Shown here: in pieces, positions 1 through 6,740 of the stretch
Position numbering within the stretch: position 1 is the stretch's first letter
Layout of the letters: each line of letters opens with the position of its first letter
Assembly (NCBI GenBank): GCA_902492855.1
Contig: CABUMU010000091.1
Location: forward strand, 1 to 8,085
Direction of reading: 5' to 3'
Length of the DNA: 8,085 nt
DNA from: an uncultured Collinsella sp.
Lineage (GTDB): Bacteria; Actinomycetota; Coriobacteriia; Coriobacteriales; Coriobacteriaceae
Translations under genes and position numbers: made by a program
The notes under the pieces: model-generated
What the model was told of the DNA's origin: nothing
Database searches by the model: none
The model's input: the letters and a program-made list of their open reading frames with translations, nothing else

Positions 1-487
1 TATTGATCTTGACCAAGATGCCGCCGCTGTCCTTGTCGGCCGTGCCGTCCTCCTTCTGCTGTCCATAGAAGAAGGTACCGTTAAACATGGCCTCCAGCGT
101 CAGGCGCATGGTTTCGACATCAAAGGAATCGCCCAGCGTGCTGTTCATGAGCGTCAGCGTGTTGCCCATCGCCGCATAGCAGGTGCCCACATAAAGCCAG
201 TCACCATAGCTCGCAGCCGCCCAAGTGTAGCTCTGGCCGCGATCGCCTTCGTTGTTGGCCGTATTACCATCGGCGCCCGGAACGGCAACGGCACCGTTAC
301 CCTGGTAGTCGACGATGCCATCCGGCTGCGACGTTCCTACCGTAGGATGCGAGAGCTTCTCAAAGGAATACCCATTTCCCGCATTGTAGGTAACGGCACC
401 CGATGCGTCTTCGGCGTGCGCCGGCAGCGGCGATACCAAGATAGCGGCAAGCGCTGCCACCAAGCCAAGTGTTCCCACTCGTCTCAT
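1..487 (-). CDS. Secreted protein of unknown function, N-terminal part only
   Basis: The frame is open from an ATG at 485-487 to the left edge, giving 162 codons with no stop, so the C-terminal part lies outside the window. The ATG has a good ribosome binding site (GGGGAGG on the minus strand, 498-504) ten bases upstream. Residues 1-25 form a typical signal peptide: Arg-Arg at 2-3, a hydrophobic core rich in Leu and Ala, and an AHA cleavage site after residue 25. No lipobox is visible, so release or later cell-wall anchoring is more likely than lipidation. The mature part is rich in Gly, Asn, Asp and aromatic residues, with alternating short hydrophobic stretches such as YGDWLYVGTCYA. This suggests a beta-rich fold, possibly a beta-propeller, but that is only an impression. 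I do not recognise a family. The gene is divided from its neighbour by a 272-base gap and is probably transcribed alone. Confidence 0.8.
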   Translation of the reverse strand, partial: MRRVGTLGLVAALAAILVSPLPAHAEDASGAVTYNAGNGYSFEKLSHPTVGTSQPDGIVDYQGNGAVAVPGADGNTANNEGDRGQSYTWAAASYGDWLYVGTCYAAMGNTLTLMNSTLGDSFDVETMRLTLEAMFNGTFFYGQQKEDGTADKDSGGILVKIN

Positions 488-577
488 AAGGTTATAGCCT
501 CCCCTGTCCTAAAGCCCAGTTTTAGCATTCTTCATTTCTGTCCACGGTTAATTGCAATCTGAGCACAGCAATAATCA

Positions 578-593
578 GTGTATAAATATACAC
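578..593. promoter_or_regulatory. Perfect 16-base palindrome, candidate operator upstream of the secreted-protein gene
   Basis: The sequence GTGTATAAATATACAC consists of two perfect 7-base arms (GTGTATA / TATACAC) around a 2-base AA centre. It lies 91 bases upstream of the leftward ATG at 487, in an AT-rich patch of an otherwise GC-rich region. That is where a repressor site overlapping a promoter would be expected. I could not fit a convincing -35/-10 pair. The rest of the 488-759 gap holds no gene that I can support. It also contains a 10-base palindrome TTTGCGCAAA at 690-699 and the same GCGCAAA core again at 643-649. No terminator with a U-run is visible for the leftward HMA gene that ends at 760. 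Confidence 0.4.
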
Positions 594-759
594 CTGTAAT
601 TTTTTGGACGGGTTCATAGATGCTCGATTGGTAGCGAATTCCGCGCAAACCGTCACCAAACTCCACTTTTGCCGCATCTAAAGGTTATTTTTGCGCAAAT
701 TTTTGGATGCCGATAGTCACAATGGGCAGGAGGCTGGTACCCACCGGAGAGGGCAACGC

Positions 760-1143
760 CTACATTTTCATAACGTAATAGCCCGCACCCCTCACTGCCG
801 TCTCGAGTGTGTCGCGATCAACCGGGCGCTTCGAGCGCACGCGTGCCGTGTGGTCCGCGTACGTTACCGTAGCCCACACGCCATCAAGCGCATTGAGGGC
901 ATTCGTCACATTCCGGGCGCAGCCGTCGCAACTCATGCCGCCGATAAGGAGTTCCTCACGATAGGGGTAGTGGGACTCGTCGGTGTCTGCCACCACAACC
1001 TTTTTGGCCTTCTTGCCGCTCGCACCATCGCTGCAGCAACTCTTCCCGTGTGTCGAAGCGGCAATGCGACGCAGTCCAAAAAACATGCCGACGGCAATGA
1101 CGGTCAGCACGATGAGATTCGCAGGGTTGAGCAAGTCACTCAT
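760..1143 (-). CDS. Membrane-anchored heavy-metal-associated (HMA) domain protein, 127 aa
   Basis: This is probably a copper- or other soft-metal-binding protein tethered to the membrane. Residues about 7-28 form one hydrophobic segment. A short Cys-rich stretch follows (HGKSCC, Cys36-Cys37), then a charged Lys-rich linker to about 55. An HMA fold occupies about 62-125, with the metal-binding motif GMSCDGCARNV (Cys72 and Cys75). The segment YYPY-like SHYPY before the domain and the ending GAGYYVM fit a known family of small one-TM HMA proteins; the TM plus Cys-rich start also recalls FeoB-associated Cys-rich proteins. I chose the ATG at 1141-1143 because AAAGGGG stands five bases upstream; an in-frame GTG at 1162-1164 would leave that site inside the gene. 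No metal ATPase gene is visible nearby. A CsoR-like operator lies 28 bases upstream, pointing to copper-type control. The ligand is inferred from motif and operator. Confidence 0.85.
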   Translation of the reverse strand: MSDLLNPANLIVLTVIAVGMFFGLRRIAASTHGKSCCSDGASGKKAKKVVVADTDESHYPYREELLIGGMSCDGCARNVTNALNALDGVWATVTYADHTARVRSKRPVDRDTLETAVRGAGYYVMKM

Positions 1144-1170
1144 GCGTTCCCCTTTCAGTAGCACTATCTA

Positions 1171-1189
1171 GATACCCCCATGGGGTGTC
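1171..1189 (-). promoter_or_regulatory. CsoR-type operator upstream of the HMA gene
   Basis: The sequence GATACCCCCATGGGGTGTC has 8-base arms (1171-1178 and 1182-1189) around a CAT spacer, with one mismatch. The core is ACCCC-N3-GGGGT, the shape known for CsoR-family copper-sensing repressors. It lies 28 bases upstream of the leftward ATG, where a bound repressor would block transcription. A possible minus-strand -35 (TTGACC, 1219-1224) with a poor -10 (GTTAAG, 1195-1200) would start transcription close to this site. The regulator gene itself is not in the window. Related RcnR/FrmR-type repressors use similar sites. Confidence 0.6.
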
Positions 1190-1250
1190 CCCATCTTAAC
1201 CCAAAATCATGTCCGTTCGGTCAATTAGTTTTCCTCTTCAAACTTTTTTG

Positions 1251-1278
1251 TTGACCATGGCTTACTTTCGTGTATAAG
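1251..1278 (+). promoter_or_regulatory. Sigma-70-type promoter of the DUF3793-flavodoxin operon
   Basis: A -35 TTGACC (1251-1256) and a -10 TATAAG (1273-1278) are separated by 16 bases; each hexamer differs from consensus at one or two positions. Transcription would begin near 1285, about 30 bases before the GTG start at 1317. This is the clearest promoter in the window. Confidence 0.65.
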
Positions 1279-1297
1279 TTTTCCTAGGCTAACAGTT
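1279..1297 (+). promoter_or_regulatory. Candidate DtxR/IdeR-like iron box over the transcription start
   Basis: TTTTCCTAGGCTAACAGTT begins directly after the -10 box. Its centre TAGGCTAAC matches the middle of the DtxR/IdeR consensus TTAGGTTAGSCTAACCTAA, but the outer arms match poorly. The position, over the expected transcription start, suits an iron-dependent repressor. The genes behind it (DUF3793 and flavodoxin) are of the iron-limitation type, which supports the idea. The half-match alone would be weak evidence. Confidence 0.35.
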
Positions 1298-1316
1298 TAG
1301 ATCCGTAAGGAGCGAC

Positions 1317-2021
1317 GTGACTCGAACCATAGACATCCCAACGTTTCAGGCAGCAGTCGTGCGCAACTGCTCCCCCACGCTCGCGGGCATCAAGCCGGCA
1401 TCGCTCTTTACCTATCCAGGCACCTACGCCCACGGGGACGGCTCGACCGCAACAGAAACCATCGCAGAACGCCGAGCACGCCTGCTCAACGTTATCGCCC
1501 AGTGCAACCGCGAGCTTGACCCGCTTGGCATCCACCTGAGTGTTTTGGTCTGGCGGCCCTGCGGAGCGCTCGTGTACGTGTACCGAGCCAAAAGCCTCAC
1601 CACCTATTTCGCGGACCCTCGCGCCAAAACGGCGCTCGCCTCGGAAGGCTACGACACGAGAGACCTTTCGACATGCCTTGTGCATTTGGCATCACGCATC
1701 ACGCTCGCGAGTAATAACGTCGCGGAATGCGCCTGTAGCCAGACTCGATGCGCACTACCCCAGCAAGCTAGCTGCAGCAACGACTGCACCTGCGAGTTTC
1801 CGCACGAAATAGGCTACTTCCTAGGATATCCCTACGACGACGTGCACGAGTTTATCGTCCAGCGCGGCGAGAACTATAAGGTCTTTGGGGCCTGGAAGGT
1901 CTACGCAAATGTCGAGCAGGCACTTGCGACGTTTGATGCCTACCGCGCCTGCACCCAATACTTCACCTTTGTCTATCAGCAGGGCTACAGCTTGGCGCAA
2001 CTTGCCCAGGCAACCCGATAG
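1317..2021 (+). CDS. DUF3793 family protein with an extra Cys-rich insert, 234 aa
   Basis: The biochemical role of this family is unknown. From memory, DUF3793 genes often stand beside flavodoxin or ferrous-iron transport genes in anaerobes, and here the next gene is a flavodoxin 46 bases downstream. Family hallmarks seen are NCSPTLAGIKPASLF (17-31), the VYVYR strand near 86-90, a GYD...CLVHL segment (111-123), EFPHEIGYFLGYP (160-172), and NYKVFGAWKVYA (187-197). No signal peptide or membrane segment is evident, so the protein is probably cytoplasmic. The start is GTG, four bases after AAGGAG (1307-1312). The oddity is a stretch with six cysteines (138, 140, 145, 153, 157, 159) just before EFPHEIG. 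In the members I recall, the chain runs more directly into that motif there. The insert may bind a metal or an Fe-S cluster, or form redox pairs. The family call is firm; any function is not. Confidence 0.85.
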   Translation: MTRTIDIPTFQAAVVRNCSPTLAGIKPASLFTYPGTYAHGDGSTATETIAERRARLLNVIAQCNRELDPLGIHLSVLVWRPCGALVYVYRAKSLTTYFADPRAKTALASEGYDTRDLSTCLVHLASRITLASNNVAECACSQTRCALPQQASCSNDCTCEFPHEIGYFLGYPYDDVHEFIVQRGENYKVFGAWKVYANVEQALATFDAYRACTQYFTFVYQQGYSLAQLAQATR

Positions 2022-2067
2022 AACATAGAAGCCGTGGCAACCTGCCGCACAACTGAAAGGACTCAAC

Positions 2068-2487
2068 ATGAGCAAGATCGCCGTCGTCTACTGGAGCGGC
2101 ACGGGCAACACCGAGGCCATGGCAAACCTCGTTGCCGAAGGTGCAACCGATGCCGGCGCCGAGGCAGAGGTCATCTCCTGCGCCGACTTCTCCGCAGACA
2201 AGGCCGCTGGCTATGACGCTATCGCCTTCGGCTGCCCCGCCATGGGTTCCGAGGAGCTTGAATATGATGAGTTCCAGCCCATGTGGGATGAGGTCAAGGA
2301 GACCCTCGGCGATAAGAAGGTCGTCCTCTTTGGCTCTTATTCGTGGGCCGAGGGCGAATGGATGGACAACTGGAAGGCGGACGCCGACGAGGAGGGCGTC
2401 AACGTCGTCGATTCCGTCATCTGCTACGACGCCCCCGATGATGAGAGCGAAGCGGCCTGCCGCGCCCTTGGAGCCGAGCTCGCCTAG
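2068..2487 (+). CDS. Short-chain flavodoxin, 139 aa
   Basis: This is an FMN-binding low-potential electron carrier, acting in the cytoplasm and commonly replacing ferredoxin when iron is scarce. Residues 1-139 make one flavodoxin domain. The phosphate-binding loop is SGTGNTEAMA (10-19). The loop near residues 55-66 (GCPAMGSEELE) and that at 89-99 (GSYSWAEGEWM) correspond to the two loops that stack on the flavin ring; Trp93 or Tyr91 are the likely stacking residues. The length fits the short-chain (clostridial type, about 137-140 residues) class, and the protein is strongly acidic, as usual. An AAAGGA site (2056-2061) stands six bases before the ATG. It is second in the operon with the DUF3793 gene and is followed by a strong terminator. 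It probably shares the iron-type control of the operon promoter. Its partner enzyme cannot be told from the sequence. Confidence 0.95.
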   Translation: MSKIAVVYWSGTGNTEAMANLVAEGATDAGAEAEVISCADFSADKAAGYDAIAFGCPAMGSEELEYDEFQPMWDEVKETLGDKKVVLFGSYSWAEGEWMDNWKADADEEGVNVVDSVICYDAPDDESEAACRALGAELA

Positions 2488-2544
2488 CGGCAATGAGCTC
2501 CGCCCGCAACGCGCATTGCAACAAAACACATTCGCGTCCCAACA

Positions 2545-2579
2545 AAAACGGGAGCCGGATCACATCCGGCTCCCGTTTT
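2545..2579. terminator. Bidirectional intrinsic terminator between converging operons
   Basis: A perfect 16-base-pair inverted repeat (2545-2560 with 2564-2579, core GGGAGCCGGAT) encloses a 3-base CAC loop. Read rightward it ends in CCCGTTTTC and read leftward in CCCGTTTTTGTT, so both transcripts get a U-run. It closes the flavodoxin operon (stop at 2487) and the ABC transporter operon (stop at 2605). Confidence 0.93.
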
Positions 2580-2604
2580 CTGCTATGTCAGTCATATAAA
2601 GCGG

Positions 2605-3357
<753 letters not shown>

Positions 3358-3369
3358 GATAGGACCTCC

Positions 3370-4731
3370 TTACAGACCGGCGATGTGATCGGCGGGCGTC
3401 GCGACAACCTGTCCGGCGCTCTTGGCGGGACGCTTCTTCTTGGTCTCGGCCGTGCCCAAAAGCCTCGCCTCAAGACCGCTCACCAAGCGAGCGAGCGGCA
3501 GGGTGATGACCAGATAGAACAGGGCGGCAACCACGTACGGTGTAATGGAGCCCGTCGTGGCCACGATGGTACGGGCGTTCATGACGATCTCGACCACACC
3601 CACGGCGGCAAGCAGCGACGTATCCTTGTAAAGCAAGATAAACTCGCTGGTCAGCGTAGGCAAAACATTACGGAACGTCTGCGGAATCATGACATAGAGC
3701 AGCGTCTGGAACGCGTTCATGCCCAGCGAACGCGCAGCCTCGTTTTGGCCCTTGGGGATCGATTGAATACCGGCACGGAAGATCTCGCATAGGTACGCAG
3801 ACGAGTTCATGGCCATGACGATAACGCCAAGCACGTAGTCATCAACCTTGACGCCGGCCAACGGCAGACCGAAGAACGCGATATAGATCTGCAGGAACGC
3901 CGGCGTACCGCGGATGATATTCACATAGATGCCGGCAAGGCAACGCAGGATGCGCGACTTGGATATGCGCATGAGCGACAGGGCAAAGCCAAAGGGAATT
4001 GCCAGCGGAAACGCCACAAGCACGATCGAGAGCGACATAAGGAAGCCCTTAAAGACGATCGGCAGGCTTTGGACCAAAATGACCGGGTTCAAGAACAGGC
4101 GCAGGAACATATTGGAGTTCCAGGCCTCGACCCACGGCTGCTCCTTAAGATCGGCCAGGAAGTTATCGAAGGCCGTCACGCCCTTGATCTCGACGGAAGG
4201 AATTTTTGAAATCTTCTTGGTCGAACCGTCGGCGAGCGTATAGGTGCCGCTAAAGGCCTCTTCGCCGCCCTCGACGGGAAACGTCACGCCGTAAACCTCG
4301 ACACGGAAATAGCCGCCGGCAGGCGCCGTCTCGCCAAAATCAATCTTGAGCGTCTGGCCGTCAGCCTTGCACGTGGGCTTCATGGGCGTACGATCCATGA
4401 GGTCCTCGCCCGAGAGCATCGTCAATCGCGTGTCATCGGTACCAAACGTCGTGCCGTCGACAAACGTCAGCGAAAGACCGCTCAGCTCCTCATCGGCATC
4501 GGCCTGGACCTCCCAGGTAATGCGCGTCTCGGTACCGCCGACCACAGCGCTGCCCGAACCAGTGTTGGGTCGGGCGGTAATCTTTGCGGTCTCAAGCGCC
4601 TGGGCGGTCGTGGGCGCATATGCCCCTGCGCACACCAGCGCGAGCGTCACGGCCATGGCGCAGGCTAGCTTTTGAAGCAAGGCGGGCAGTGGAAAACGCT
4701 GCTCCGCGGCTCCTTTGTTCAGTCGAGACAA
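3370..4731 (-). CDS. Amino-acid ABC importer permease with an extra N-terminal extracytoplasmic domain, 453 aa
   Basis: This is the membrane subunit of the GlnP/HisM type. Residues 1-45 form a signal peptide (hydrophobic core about 22-38, TTAQA at 41-45). Residues about 46-185 are a soluble, Thr/Gly/Glu-rich, apparently beta-stranded stretch with no visible membrane segment. It resembles neither the binding protein nor any domain I recognise. From about 220 to 422 runs a normal permease domain with about five membrane spans, the NIIRGTPAFLQ segment (271-281), and the ATPase-contact EAA loop (EAARSLGM, 331-338). The tail is Lys-rich and cytoplasmic. I chose a TTG start (4729-4731), since AGGAG lies five bases upstream and the signal peptide follows at once. 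A TTG at 4836 would place a terminator-like hairpin inside the gene. Ordinary permeases of this type are about 220 residues, so the first half is extra. It lies between the binding-protein and ATPase genes. Confidence 0.9.
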   Translation of the reverse strand: MSRLNKGAAEQRFPLPALLQKLACAMAVTLALVCAGAYAPTTAQALETAKITARPNTGSGSAVVGGTETRITWEVQADADEELSGLSLTFVDGTTFGTDDTRLTMLSGEDLMDRTPMKPTCKADGQTLKIDFGETAPAGGYFRVEVYGVTFPVEGGEEAFSGTYTLADGSTKKISKIPSVEIKGVTAFDNFLADLKEQPWVEAWNSNMFLRLFLNPVILVQSLPIVFKGFLMSLSIVLVAFPLAIPFGFALSLMRISKSRILRCLAGIYVNIIRGTPAFLQIYIAFFGLPLAGVKVDDYVLGVIVMAMNSSAYLCEIFRAGIQSIPKGQNEAARSLGMNAFQTLLYVMIPQTFRNVLPTLTSEFILLYKDTSLLAAVGVVEIVMNARTIVATTGSITPYVVAALFYLVITLPLARLVSGLEARLLGTAETKKKRPAKSAGQVVATPADHIAGL

Positions 4732-4736
4732 GGTGG

Positions 4737-4741
4737 CTCCT
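4737..4741 (-). promoter_or_regulatory. Ribosome binding site that fixes the TTG start of the permease
   Basis: The minus strand reads AGGAG, five bases (CCACC) before the TTG at 4729-4731. No ATG in the neighbourhood has a comparable site; the first in-frame ATG (inside the signal peptide, residue 26) has none. This makes the non-ATG start the best choice. Confidence 0.65.
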
Positions 4742-4799
4742 ATCGTAGAAGTTGCCGGCAAAACGAGACGGAAATACTCTCCGTCAAGAGAAGCGCAAA

Positions 4800-4827
4800 G
4801 GCCCTCTCCGCCAAAACGGAAAGGGCC
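4800..4827 (-). terminator. Weak terminator or attenuator between binding-protein and permease genes
   Basis: In the leftward RNA, GGCCCUUUCCG (4817-4827) pairs with CGGAGAGGGCC (4800-4810) through 11 pairs including one G-U, around a 6-base loop. It is followed only by UUUGCGCUU, a poor U-run. It starts 23 bases after the binding-protein stop. Partial termination or protection of the upstream mRNA end would give more binding protein than permease, as is common for such operons. Confidence 0.55.
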
Positions 4828-4849
4828 CGCGAGCAATCAAGTAGCTATT

Positions 4850-5710
4850 TTACTTGATGTTGTACTTAGCCATGAGGGCGTCAACGGTACCGTCGTCGGT
4901 CAGGTCCTTGATGGCCTGGTTGATGTCGTCCTTGAGCTTGGTGTTGCCCTGGTTGATGGCGATGGCGTACTCCTCGCCAGTGCTAATCTGCTTAATGGTC
5001 TGGCAGGTGTTGAACTGCTCGGCGGTCAGCTGGCTGGCAACGGAGCGGTTGGTGACTACGGCGTCGCCCTTATCGGACTGCAGGGCGCTGAAGCACTCGG
5101 TGGCGTCCTTGTAGGGGACAATCTTGGCCTTGGGGAAGTTCTCCTGGGCAAAGGACTCGGCGGTCGAGCCAGACTGGACGATGATGGTAGCATCGGTGTT
5201 GTTGAGCTTCTCGCTGTAGTTGTCGGCCGTGATGTCGGTGTTATCGACCTTGGTCACGATAGCCTGATCGTCCATGTAGTAGGAATCGGAGAAAGTGACT
5301 TCCTTCTCACGCTCGGGCGTGTCGGTGATAGCCGCGATGGAGACGTCATATTTGGCACCCGAAGCGACGCCCGGAACCAGCGTGTCAAAGTCATTGTTGA
5401 CATACTCGACATCCAGGCCCAGCTTGTCGCCGATAGCCTTGATGAGCTCAAGGTCAAAGCCCTGATAATCGCCGTTGTCATCCTTGTACTCAAACGGAGC
5501 GTACTCGGCAGAGGTGCCGACGGTCAGCGTACCGTCCTTGACGAGCGCGTACTCCTTGGAGCCGTCGACCTTCTCGACCTTAGCGTCGTCAGAGCTGCTG
5601 GAACCGGCATCAGAACCAGAGGTGGCGTTGGACGAGCCGCAGCCCGTCAGAGCGAGGGCGAGCGCCATAGCACCCGTGGCGGCAAATGCGCCAAGCTTCT
5701 TCAGCTTCAT
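4850..5710 (-). CDS. Amino-acid ABC importer substrate-binding lipoprotein (SBP family 3), 286 aa
   Basis: This is the surface lipoprotein that captures the substrate and hands it to the permease encoded next. The signal peptide ends in a lipobox LTGC, with Cys24 as the lipidated residue, then a Ser/Gly/Asp-rich linker (25-50). The family 3 domain spans about 58-286: TLTVGTSAEYAPFEY (61-75), the family signature GFDLELIKAIGDKLG (84-98), the ligand-carboxylate Arg134 in TPERE, SYY at 143-145, and QSGST (179-183). Where relatives have an Asp that binds the alpha-amino group (as in the AVLHD segment of E. coli GlnH), this protein has Asn221 (VVTNRSVA). I chose the ATG at 5708-5710 because GGAAGGAG lies nine bases upstream; the longer frame to 5776 lacks such a site. 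It is first in the operon, with its own likely promoter. The substrate, presumably a polar amino acid, cannot be named. Confidence 0.93.
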   Translation of the reverse strand: MKLKKLGAFAATGAMALALALTGCGSSNATSGSDAGSSSSDDAKVEKVDGSKEYALVKDGTLTVGTSAEYAPFEYKDDNGDYQGFDLELIKAIGDKLGLDVEYVNNDFDTLVPGVASGAKYDVSIAAITDTPEREKEVTFSDSYYMDDQAIVTKVDNTDITADNYSEKLNNTDATIIVQSGSTAESFAQENFPKAKIVPYKDATECFSALQSDKGDAVVTNRSVASQLTAEQFNTCQTIKQISTGEEYAIAINQGNTKLKDDINQAIKDLTDDGTVDALMAKYNIK

Positions 5711-5767
5711 AATCAGTCTCCTTCCAATGACCCCACGTGATTCAGAGGTCTGCAAAAACTGAGGGTT

Positions 5768-5796
5768 ATTATGCACCCGCTTGGAAGAATCTGGAA
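5768..5796 (-). promoter_or_regulatory. Candidate promoter of the ABC transporter operon
   Basis: On the minus strand a good -10 CATAAT (5768-5773) lies 17 bases after a weak -35 TTCCAG (5791-5796). Transcription would start near 5761, leaving a leader of about 50 bases before the ATG at 5710. The -35 is poor, so an activator or an alternative hexamer is possible. Confidence 0.4.
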
Positions 5797-5831
5797 TTAG
5801 AAAACTGATTGAAACAAACCCATAACGTGAA

Positions 5832-5843
5832 TGGAGCGCTCCA
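5832..5843. promoter_or_regulatory. Perfect 12-base palindrome upstream of the transporter promoter
   Basis: TGGAGCGCTCCA reads the same on both strands and is flanked by CATAA (5821-5825) and TTATG (5846-5850), which also pair with each other. It lies 14 bases past the nfo stop and about 35 bases upstream of the transporter -35. It could be an activator or repressor site for the transporter, or part of a weak end-of-transcript hairpin for nfo; no proper U-run follows. Confidence 0.35.
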
Positions 5844-5857
5844 CTTTATGGCAGCCA

Positions 5858-6724
5858 TTACTGCTGCAACGACCTTAACAGTTTGATTTCAGCCGCATAA
5901 CCTGCAAGTTCGTTCGGTGTCTCCAAGATGAATGGCAATGCGCGCAAGCGGCCATTCGATACAATATTCTGTATAACCTGCATACCGCCGCCAAACTCTT
6001 CACTACCCAGGTAGCCCTTGCCGATGCACTCGTGGCGATCCTTATGGGCGCCGCAGGGATTCTTGGAGTCATTGATGTGCACGGCGCGCAGGCGCTCGAT
6101 ACCCACCACGCGATCGAACTCGTCAAGCACACCGTCAAGATCGCGGACGATGTCATAGCCGGCGTCATTCACATGGCAGGTATCTAGGCAAACGCCCAAC
6201 TTGGCCGACAGCTCGGGGCGCTTGTCGGCAACGCCCTCGATGATTAGCGCCAGCTCCTCAAAGCTGCGGCCCACCTCGGTGCCCTTGCCGGCCATGGTCT
6301 CGAGCAGCACCGTCGTCTGCTGGCCCTCAAACATCACCTGGCACAGCGTATCAACAATCATCTGAATGCCGGCGTCGGAGCCCTGCCCCACATGCGCACC
6401 GGGATGGAAGTTGTAGTAGTTGCCGGGCAGTGCTTCCATACGCTGCAGATCCTCGGCCATGGCCTCCAGGGCAAACTCGCGCGCCCGCTCCTTAGCGGAG
6501 CAGGGGTTATAGGTATACGGGGCATGAGCCACGAGCGGGCCAAAGTCGTTTTGCTCCATAAGCTCGCGCAGGGCCGCCACGTCATCCATGTCAAGGTCTT
6601 TTGCCTTGCCACCTCGCGGGTTGCGCGTAAAGAACGCAAAGGTATTGGCGCCAATGGACAACGCCGTCTCCCCCATCGCCCGATAGCCCTTCGTCGTCGA
6701 AAGATGACACCCGATCGTCAGCAT
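5858..6724 (-). CDS. nfo: Endonuclease IV (AP endonuclease), 288 aa
   Basis: This enzyme cuts DNA 5' of abasic sites and removes blocked 3' ends in base excision repair, using three metal ions in a TIM-barrel. All nine expected metal ligands are visible: His67, His107, Glu142, Asp181, His184, His216, Asp229, His231, Glu268. Family motifs are GCHLST (5-10), the AHAPY segment (66-70), NFHPGAH (105-111), CLDTCHVNDAGYD (179-191), HINDSKN (216-222), HECIGKGYLG (231-240) and FILETPN (265-271). The length is very close to the 285 residues of E. coli Nfo. I chose the ATG at 6722-6724, with GGGGGAG (6731-6737) six bases upstream; a TTG two codons earlier overlaps no better site. One of the two hairpin repeat elements sits directly upstream of this ribosome binding site. 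The next gene leftward (transporter) has its own promoter, so nfo probably ends this transcript. Confidence 0.97.
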   Translation of the reverse strand: MLTIGCHLSTTKGYRAMGETALSIGANTFAFFTRNPRGGKAKDLDMDDVAALRELMEQNDFGPLVAHAPYTYNPCSAKERAREFALEAMAEDLQRMEALPGNYYNFHPGAHVGQGSDAGIQMIVDTLCQVMFEGQQTTVLLETMAGKGTEVGRSFEELALIIEGVADKRPELSAKLGVCLDTCHVNDAGYDIVRDLDGVLDEFDRVVGIERLRAVHINDSKNPCGAHKDRHECIGKGYLGSEEFGGGMQVIQNIVSNGRLRALPFILETPNELAGYAAEIKLLRSLQQ

Positions 6725-6740
6725 CTCCAACTCCCCCTCA

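Noticed and set aside
640..700. A third, degenerate copy of the hairpin element (GCGCAAAC and TGCCGCA fragments before the HMA gene's end).
   Set aside because: Only short GCGCAAA-type words are shared; the arms do not pair and the constant flank GTTATAAAAGGG is missing.
691..1161. A rightward open frame of 156 codons covering the HMA gene.
   Set aside because: The opposite strand encodes an HMA domain with its metal motif and a good ribosome binding site; the rightward frame shows no recognisable features.
2022..2067. A separate promoter for the flavodoxin gene in the 46-base gap after DUF3793.
   Set aside because: I found no credible -35/-10 pair and the gap is short, so co-transcription is the simpler reading.
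4732..4836. An upstream TTG at 4834-4836 as the permease start.
   Set aside because: It would put the terminator-like hairpin inside the coding sequence and 35 residues before the signal peptide. The TTG at 4729-4731 has AGGAG at the right distance.
4715..5740. A long rightward open frame of 341 codons opposite the binding-protein gene.
   Set aside because: It is antisense to a clear family 3 lipoprotein gene and the start of the permease, has a Val/Leu/Gly-rich sequence typical of a reversed GC-rich gene, and shows no family motif or supported ribosome binding site.
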